Assembly: GCA_041665305.1 (NCBI GenBank)
Contig: JBAYJD010000006.1
Span: 17,006 to 81,005 of the forward strand
Direction of reading: 5' to 3'
DNA from: YA12-FULL-51-18 sp041665305
Lineage (GTDB): Bacteria; Elusimicrobiota; Elusimicrobia; Elusimicrobiales; UBA9959
Length of the DNA stretch: 64,000 nucleotides
Within the stretch, counting starts at the first letter, position 1, and every line of letters starts with the position of its first letter. Made by a program: the position numbers and the translations under genes. The notes beneath the pieces are model-generated. The model was not told the DNA's origin, did no database searches, and saw only the letters and a list, made by a program, of their open reading frames with translations. Shown piece after piece: positions 58,280 through 64,000 of the stretch.

Positions 58280-58870
58280 CTATTCGGGTGTCGTCTTTGC
58301 GTCCGGTCCGGCGGACCCGGCTTGCGGCCGGCGGCTTTCCGGCGCGGGGGTGAGAGTGGACGAGCTTTGGTGAATCGTGGAACTGCGGGAGGGAGCCGCA
58401 AGTTCGGGCGCCGTAACTTTCGGAACCGCGGAACTGTTCTTCTGCCGTGCCGGCGCGCCGCCGTCGGTGTCTATTGTTATGCTGTTGTTTTTGCTGAAGA
58501 TGAAGAGGGGGCGCTTTATGGAACCTTTCAGATCGCCGGTTTTAAAAACGCCCAGCTCGCCGTGGCTGTTGAGAAAGGCTTCAAGGTAAATTTTTTTGGT
58601 AACGACATCGGGCATTATGAGATCTGAAGGGACCAGTTGAAAGTCCAGGGGGAAAACAGGATTTATAAGCTTTTTAACCGCCACCGGTATGCCGCCTTCG
58701 TTCCTGGCTACCAGAAAAAGCATGGTGTTGGGTCTTGCGGCTCTTTGCGCAAGAGCGGAGTCGATCCCGACCGTACCTCGGATATGGAAAAGAGCGCGCA
58801 GGGCGAAGGGATAAATAAAATACGCCGACAAGGCGAGGATACCGAGAAAAGCAAACAGGGTTTTTTTCAT
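58280..58870 (-). CDS. Membrane-anchored CcmI C-terminal-like domain protein
   Basis: A 196-residue protein from ATG at 58870, with one N-terminal helix (TLFAFLGILALSAYFIYPFA). The centre NTMLFLVARNEGGIPVAVKK and FPLDFQLVPSDLIMPDVVTK strongly resemble the C-terminal domain of CcmI/CycH cytochrome c-maturation proteins (the usual form being DTLFVFARAAxGPPMPLAV). It has no TPR part. The C-terminal 50 residues are Ser/Pro/Thr-rich and disordered-looking. No ccm genes are in the window, so its role in haem attachment is unproved. Confidence 0.68.
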   Translation of the reverse strand: MKKTLFAFLGILALSAYFIYPFALRALFHIRGTVGIDSALAQRAARPNTMLFLVARNEGGIPVAVKKLINPVFPLDFQLVPSDLIMPDVVTKKIYLEAFLNSHGELGVFKTGDLKGSIKRPLFIFSKNNSITIDTDGGAPARQKNSSAVPKVTAPELAAPSRSSTIHQSSSTLTPAPESRRPQAGSAGPDAKTTPE

Positions 58871-58956
58871 AGTCCGGCGGCCTGCGCGCCCGTACTTTAG
58901 GGCGGGGTTGGCTTGCGGTTCCGACACGGGATGGATAAAAAACCGTGCCGGATGCG

Positions 58957-58983
58957 ATAAAATGCCGCCTTATGACATTTTAT
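58957..58983. repeat. Palindrome B, copy 5
   Basis: ATAAAATG / CATTTTAT, 8-bp arms around a degenerate CCGCCTTATGA centre. It follows the C-type CACGG...CCGTG segment by about 10 nt, as at 57007-57068, so the C-B unit is repeated twice in 2 kb. Confidence 0.6.
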
Positions 58984-59079
58984 AAAATAACGACCGCCGC
59001 CGCCACGCTCGCCCGCCTTGCTCCCCGCTTTTTTGCGGGACCGTAACAATATGTTCACATTCATTTAATATTCCATTTA

Positions 59080-59108
59080 TTGACTATGGGGGTGCCGTGT
59101 ATTAAACT
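59080..59108 (+). promoter_or_regulatory. Possible sigma-70-type promoter
   Basis: TTGACT (59080-59085), 17-nt spacer, TAAACT (59103-59108), ahead of the giant coiled-coil gene. The -35 is good and the -10 moderate. A leader of about 20 nt and an AAAAGGA Shine-Dalgarno follow. Not proven; a second TTGACT overlaps the -10. Confidence 0.4.
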
Positions 59109-59134
59109 TGACTATAACGGTTAAAAGGAAAAAT

Positions 59135-62100
59135 ATGGCTAACGAATACAACGAACTTGAGCAGTTGGTGAACGATGTTACCAATATCGACACGGCCAGG
59201 ATGACGCTCCGCTGGGCGCTTGAGCGCCTTAACGGCATCGAAAAAGAGAAGGCCGAGCTCAAGAAAAACCTCACTATCACCGAGGAAACCCGGAAGGCGC
59301 TTGAACTGAAGGTCCAGTCCCTGGAGGATTCGTTCAAGAGCCGGGCCAAGACCTTGGATGAAAAAGAAGATTTTTACACCAAGCTTGAGGCCACCATGGC
59401 CCTGCTCGGGGACGGCAAACTGGACATCCAGCAGCTTTTGAAAAAAGAAGCCAGGCTCGGCCAGCTCCGCAATGAGCTGGAGAATGAATACCAGGACAAA
59501 TTTGAAGAATTGGACAAGAACCAGAGTTCCGTCATCGCGAGATGGAACCAGCGTCTGCTGGCCGTGGAAGGGCAGTATGCCGGCAGGCTGTCGGAAGCTC
59601 AGACCCGTTACGATGCGCTCCGGCAGGAGCTGGAAGCGGATTACCAGGCGCGGCTCGGCGCCCTGGAAGCTTCTTATCAGCGCAAGGAAAAAGAATTGAC
59701 GGCGCGCATAAGCGCCCTGGAAAGTTCCGTAAAAGCCGGAGAGGACGGCCTTGAAAACCGGCGCAGGGAGCTGGAAAGCGAGTTTTTAAATAAAAAGAAC
59801 GAAATAGAGGCGAATTACGGAAAATTGAAAAGCATGCTCGAGGCGGGTTTTCAGGAACGGATCCACTCCGCGGAAAACGACAATTACGTCCAGGTCCGGG
59901 CTCTTGAAAAAACCTGGAACGCCGAGCGCGAGCGCCTGATGCAGGAACAGCGCATGCGCGATGAGCAGTTTAAAAACGCCCAGCAGGAGATGGCCAGGCT
60001 GGAAGGCGAACTCTCCGCGCGGCAGGAGCGCCATCACGCCGAGCTGATCGCCATAATAAGCAGGAAAGAGGAGGCCTTCAGGGCGAAAGTCGCCGAGCTT
60101 GAGGCGGAGAAGGCCGTTTATGAATCCGCGGTGAAAAAACTCGGGGCGCAGCTTGAGGAGAAGGAAAGCGCCTGGGTGGTGCAGAAGGAAGAACTGCACA
60201 CCGAATTCGTCAGGCGCTACGCAGAGCTGGAATCTTCCGTCAAGGAGCGCGCGGTTTCTCTTGAAAAGGAGTACTCCGCGCGGAAAGAGGAACTGAAGGG
60301 CCGCCTGGTGGTGGCCAAGGAAGAATTTGAAAAAGAGGCGTCCGCGCGCGTAGAGCGGGAGCGCCGGGCCATGGAAGAGGAAAAAACCGCGCTGGCTGAA
60401 AGGAGCCTGGCCGCCGGGTCGGCCTTGGCCGGGGCGCGCGCTTCCATCAAGGAACTGGAGGGCGCGCTTGAGGCTTCTAAGGACGAGCACCACAGGGAGC
60501 TGATGGCGAAGATCCGCGAGAACGAGGAGGCGTTCAGGCTCAAGCTGTCCGAATTTGAGGCCGAAAAGGAAGAATATAAGGCCGTGATCTCCAGGCTGGC
60601 GGAGGAAGCGCGGGGCAAAGACTCCCGGCTGATAGAAGAAAAACAGCGTCTGCAGGGTGAATTTTCCGTGAAGTACGCCTCTCTGGAGGCCGAACTTTCC
60701 GTCAGGGACGAAAAATCCCTGCTTGAAAAAGCGGCTTACGAAACCCGCATGGCCGACCTGGCCGCGGGCTTCGTGGAAAAAGAAAAGGCCTGGATGCGGG
60801 AAAAGGACAAGCTTTCAGGCGAACTTGCCGTAATAGCCCGCGACGCCCAGGCGCGGGCGGCCGAACGGGTGGAAAAGATCAAAGCGGCCTACGACGACAG
60901 GAAGGCGGAGCTGGAAAAACAGTTCGAGGAAAAATTCGCGGCCCGCGCCGCGGCCCTGGAAGTTGAAAAAGAAAGGGTCAACGGCGAACTGGCTTGCGTG
61001 AGAGAGGAATTATGCAGGATGGCCGGGCGCGCCGAGGAATTGAAAGGCGAGATCGCCGGCGACCGCCGCGCCCATCACGCGGAGCTTATGGCTGGGCTAG
61101 CGGACAAAGAGGCCGCCCTGAAAGCGCAGGCCGAGGATTTTGCCCGGGAACTGGCTATCAAGGATGAGACGGCCGGCAAATATGCCCGTGAAGCCGCCGA
61201 GAGGGAACAGCTCTGGGCCGGGGAAAAGGAGGCTTTAAGCGCCGATTTCGCCGCCAGATTCCGGGTGCTGGAAAGCGGACTGGCCCAAAGGGAAAGCGCG
61301 CTGGAAAGACAATACCGGCTTAAAGAGTCCGAACTGGATAAGAATGCCGGAGAAACGCGCGAATTGCTGGAAGCGGACTATGCCCGGCGTCTCGCGGCGG
61401 AAAAGGAAAATTTTGAAAAGGCCCGGACGCTGCTGGCGGAAGAAAGCAGGCTCAGGGAGGGCCAGCTTGCGGCCTCGCACGAAAGGCTGAAAGACCTGGA
61501 GAAACGCATCGGAGACCTTAAAGACGAACATCACACCGAACTGATGGCCAGGCTGGCGGAGAAGGAAGCGGCCCTGAAGGTGCAGGCCGAGAATTTCGAC
61601 AAAGAGCTGCGCGCGCTGCGGGAGGCGTTCGGCGCCAGGGAAAGTTCCTGGACGCTGGAAAAAGAGAAATTCGGCGCGGCGCTTCTGGAAGCCTCCGTCC
61701 GCGCCGAGAACGAAATGCAGGCGCGCGTCGCGCAGATAAGGGCGGAATACGAAAGTAAAAAGGCGGAACTTGAGAAACTATTAGGCGAAAGACTGGCCGA
61801 TGGGGCCGCGGTGCTTAAGCTGGAGACCGAAAAGATAAGGGAAGAAAGCCGGCTCAAAGACGAACAACTCGGGGCCGCGCACGGCCGTGTTAAAGAACTG
61901 GAGAACCGCGTTAACGCCATGAGCGGCGCCCACCACGAAGAGCTTATGGCCAGGCTGGCGGAGAGGGAAACCGCCCTTAAGGCGCAGGCTGCGGCTTATA
62001 CGGAAGAAATGAACGAGCTGCGCGCCCAGGCCGCGGCTGCGGAAGAATCGTCTGCGTTCGAAAAAACGGCCGCGCTGAAAGCGCAGGCCGCGGAATTCGC

Positions 62101-64000
62101 GCAAAAAGCGGAGTTGACGGCCGAGGAGGCCGGGAATGCCGCCCGGCAATACGCAGCGGCCGAAAAACGCTGGTCTGAAGAGAAAGCCGAGCTTGCGGCC
62201 GAGTTCGCCGCAAGGTGCGCCGCGCTTGAAAAGGGCCTGGCGGAAAAAGAAAACATGCTGGAAAGACGGTATCGCAGTAAAGAAGCGGAGTTGGACAGGA
62301 ACGCGGTGAAAGCGCGCGATATCGTGGAGAACGACTTTGCCGCGCGGCTGGCCGTGGAGAAGGAAGGCTATGAAAAAGCGGCGGCGCGGCTGACCGAGGA
62401 GAACCGCCTTAAGGACGCCCAGGTGTCTTCGACGCACGAGAAACTGAAAGAGCTGGAACAACTGGTCGGAGAAATGAAAGACGGCCATTACGCTGAAATT
62501 ACGGCCCTGCGCTCCGAAAAGGAGTCAGCGCTTAAAGCGCAGGCCGCCGGTTCCGCCGGAGAATTCAATGCGCTGCGCGAATCGTTCAACGCCAGGGTCG
62601 CGGCTTTGCTCGGGGAAAAAGAGGCCGCGCTCAGGGAGCAGGCCGAGAGATTGAATAAGGACTTCCGCGGCAGGGAAGAGAGCTGGGGGCATGAAAAAGA
62701 AAAATTGAACGCTCTTATGCTTGAAACCTCCGCCCGCGCGGAGCGGGACGCAAAAGAGCGCGTCGCGGCCGCGGCCGCGCAATATTCCGCCAGGAAAGCG
62801 GAATCGGAGAGGATCCTGAACGAAAAACTGGCCGAAAAAGACGCGGCGCTCAGGACGCAAGCCGCCGAATTCGCGCAAAAACTGGCGCTGAAGGACGAGG
62901 CCGTCAGGAACGCCGAACAGGAATTGGCGGGCGCGGACAAAAAATGGGCGCTGGAGAAGGAAGCGCTCAGTTCCGATTTCGCCGCTAGATTCAGATCGCT
63001 GGAGAAGGGACTGGCCGAAAGGGAAAGCGTGCTGGAAAGCCAATATCGCCTTAAAACCTCCGAACTGGAGAAAAAATTCGAGGAAAATTCGACGGCGGCC
63101 TCGGCGGCGCTGGCTTTTGAGAAAGCGCATATGGTAGCGGACCTTAAGACCGCCAGCGAGGAATATACCAGGCTTAAGGAGCAGTTCAAAGAGCTTGAAA
63201 CCACGGTTTCTGCCGACAGGCAGCGGCATCACTCGGAACTGATGGAAAAGCTGGAGGAAAAAGAGTCGGCCTTGAAGGCGCAGGCCGGCGTCTTTGAACA
63301 GGAACTGGAAAAACTGAGGGATGGTTTCAGGGGCCAGGCGGCCGGCTGGGCGGCGGAAAAGGAGAAGCTTGAAGAAGCGATGGCCGCCGCGGCCGCCAGG
63401 ACCGAGCGGGAACTGAAGGACGGCGCGGCCCTGCTGAACGCGGAATACGAGGACAGGAAGGCCGAGCTTGCGCGGATCCTGGAGTCGCGGCTGGCCGAAA
63501 AAGAATCGGTGTTTAAGCTTGAGATCGAAAAAGTTATGGAGGACGGCCGGCTCAGGGATGCGCAGCTGTCGGCGGCGCACGAACGGGTCAGGGAGCTTGA
63601 GAATAAGGTGAACGGCATGAGCGAGGCCCACCATCAGGAACTGATGGCGCGGCTTGCCGAGAAGGAAACAGCTCTGAAGGCGCAGGCGGAGAGGTTCGCC
63701 AAAGACGCGGACGGTATGGCCGCGGCTTTCGGCGTAAAAGAAGCCTCTTTGGCCCGCGACAAAGGCGCCGCTTTAAAAGCGCAGGCGGACCATTTGAACA
63801 ATGAACTGGCGCTGAAGGACGCCCAGTTGCGCAAACAGGCGCAGGAAGCCGCTGCAAGGGAGAAGCAATGGGCGGAAGAGAAAGCGGCGCTGAACGCCGA
63901 GTTCGCCGCCAGGGCGCGCGAGCTCGCTGATAGCCTGGCGGAAAAGTCCGCCGCGCTTGAGAATCAGTACCGTCTTAAAGAGGCCGAACTGGGCCGGAAC
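59135..64000 (+). CDS. Giant coiled-coil protein, partial (3' open)
   Basis: ATG at 59135 (AAAAGGAAAAAT upstream) opens a frame that stays open to the window end: 1,622 codons with no stop. It begins MANEYNELEQLVNDVTNID and soon becomes an almost unbroken Glu/Lys/Ala/Leu coiled coil. Repeated modules occur: an HH(A/T/E)ELMA(R/G)LAEKEAALK motif near 60030, 60484, 61068, 61527, 61930, 62481 (degraded), 63223 and 63624; and FAARFRxLExGLAERESxLE blocks. Spacing is irregular, about 134-250 residues. No signal peptide or membrane helix is seen. It could be a cytoskeletal, chromosome-organising or filament protein. Confidence 0.85.
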   Translation, partial: MANEYNELEQLVNDVTNIDTARMTLRWALERLNGIEKEKAELKKNLTITEETRKALELKVQSLEDSFKSRAKTLDEKEDFYTKLEATMALLGDGKLDIQQLLKKEARLGQLRNELENEYQDKFEELDKNQSSVIARWNQRLLAVEGQYAGRLSEAQTRYDALRQELEADYQARLGALEASYQRKEKELTARISALESSVKAGEDGLENRRRELESEFLNKKNEIEANYGKLKSMLEAGFQERIHSAENDNYVQVRALEKTWNAERERLMQEQRMRDEQFKNAQQEMARLEGELSARQERHHAELIAIISRKEEAFRAKVAELEAEKAVYESAVKKLGAQLEEKESAWVVQKEELHTEFVRRYAELESSVKERAVSLEKEYSARKEELKGRLVVAKEEFEKEASARVERERRAMEEEKTALAERSLAAGSALAGARASIKELEGALEASKDEHHRELMAKIRENEEAFRLKLSEFEAEKEEYKAVISRLAEEARGKDSRLIEEKQRLQGEFSVKYASLEAELSVRDEKSLLEKAAYETRMADLAAGFVEKEKAWMREKDKLSGELAVIARDAQARAAERVEKIKAAYDDRKAELEKQFEEKFAARAAALEVEKERVNGELACVREELCRMAGRAEELKGEIAGDRRAHHAELMAGLADKEAALKAQAEDFARELAIKDETAGKYAREAAEREQLWAGEKEALSADFAARFRVLESGLAQRESALERQYRLKESELDKNAGETRELLEADYARRLAAEKENFEKARTLLAEESRLREGQLAASHERLKDLEKRIGDLKDEHHTELMARLAEKEAALKVQAENFDKELRALREAFGARESSWTLEKEKFGAALLEASVRAENEMQARVAQIRAEYESKKAELEKLLGERLADGAAVLKLETEKIREESRLKDEQLGAAHGRVKELENRVNAMSGAHHEELMARLAERETALKAQAAAYTEEMNELRAQAAAAEESSAFEKTAALKAQAAEFAQKAELTAEEAGNAARQYAAAEKRWSEEKAELAAEFAARCAALEKGLAEKENMLERRYRSKEAELDRNAVKARDIVENDFAARLAVEKEGYEKAAARLTEENRLKDAQVSSTHEKLKELEQLVGEMKDGHYAEITALRSEKESALKAQAAGSAGEFNALRESFNARVAALLGEKEAALREQAERLNKDFRGREESWGHEKEKLNALMLETSARAERDAKERVAAAAAQYSARKAESERILNEKLAEKDAALRTQAAEFAQKLALKDEAVRNAEQELAGADKKWALEKEALSSDFAARFRSLEKGLAERESVLESQYRLKTSELEKKFEENSTAASAALAFEKAHMVADLKTASEEYTRLKEQFKELETTVSADRQRHHSELMEKLEEKESALKAQAGVFEQELEKLRDGFRGQAAGWAAEKEKLEEAMAAAAARTERELKDGAALLNAEYEDRKAELARILESRLAEKESVFKLEIEKVMEDGRLRDAQLSAAHERVRELENKVNGMSEAHHQELMARLAEKETALKAQAERFAKDADGMAAAFGVKEASLARDKGAALKAQADHLNNELALKDAQLRKQAQEAAAREKQWAEEKAALNAEFAARARELADSLAEKSAALENQYRLKEAELGRN

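Noticed and set aside
60217..63857. Several minus-strand frames rich in Ser/Ala/Phe opposite the coiled coil
   Set aside because: They are reverse shadows of Glu/Lys/Ala repeats (GAA, AAG become TTC, CTT), not independent genes.
1..64000. CRISPR arrays, rRNA genes, IS transposases
   Set aside because: I found no regularly spaced repeats of CRISPR type, no rRNA-like stretches, and no transposase or integrase motif in the window.

Overview
This window is a gene-dense, GC-rich bacterial chromosome segment (roughly 58-60 % G+C by eye). It is mostly plus-strand housekeeping genes, with one minus-strand block (26.8-34.2 kb) and a small AT-richer accessory patch (34.2-37.4 kb). Gene content indicates a Gram-negative-type bacterium with rod-shape machinery (mreBCD, mrdA, rodA), SpoVG, CdaA, a CTC-type L25, and periplasmic or lipoprotein-type exports. 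The set, and neighbourhoods such as RNase G beside a DUF2344 protein, would fit an Elusimicrobiota-like lineage. That placement is an inference, not proven here.

Layout. 0-7 kb: end of the ribosomal/RNA-polymerase operon (rpoA 5'-truncated, rplQ), then mreB-mreC-mreD-mrdA-rodA. 7-19 kb: DUF2344 protein, RNase G, a cell-wall amidase, murI, an orphan HicA-like protein coupled to a lipoprotein, a ComB-like protein, queC-queE, hpt-ftsH, and cdaA followed by a 34-residue CdaR-like membrane microprotein. 19-25 kb: a secreted degenerate-metalloprotease-like protein, then a tight five-gene unit: three ATP-grasp enzymes, a mannitol-1-phosphate-dehydrogenase-like enzyme and an MFS transporter. This looks like an uncharacterised small-molecule pathway. 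25-29 kb: response regulators, a receiver-GAF-histidine kinase, a FlgO/CsgG-like protein and a SUI1/YciH factor. 29-34 kb: an exported protein of unknown function and two tandem exported paralogues that fuse an alpha/beta-hydrolase to a cysteine-dependent phosphatase.

34.2-37.9 kb is accessory: palindromic DNA, a truncated KilA-N gene run into an ORF6N gene, an AT-rich membrane protein, a small CxxC ORF, tRNA-Ser(CGA), and a 39-nt near-identical direct repeat. 37.9-49.7 kb returns to core functions: glmM, pdxJ, glmS, acpS, nnrD, thiL, tsaE, tsaB, rimI, a TPR protein, ispE, spoVG, then tRNA-Gln. 50-53 kb (minus strand): an OPT transporter and a PAS protein. 53-58 kb: a GIY-YIG protein, glmU, prs, rplY and pth. 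The window ends inside a giant coiled-coil gene open for at least 1,622 codons from 59135.

The functions interlock around envelope growth. glmM, glmS and glmU make UDP-GlcNAc; CdaA is commonly tied to GlmM and wall homeostasis; MurI supplies D-Glu; MreBCD, PBP2 and RodA build the wall; the amidase remodels it. tsaE, tsaB and rimI are the t6A/acetylation set. Several intergenic spaces carry a shared family of short perfect palindromes, sometimes supplying the stop codon of the adjacent gene. This is a second candidate novelty beside the ATP-grasp cluster and the hydrolase-phosphatase fusions.
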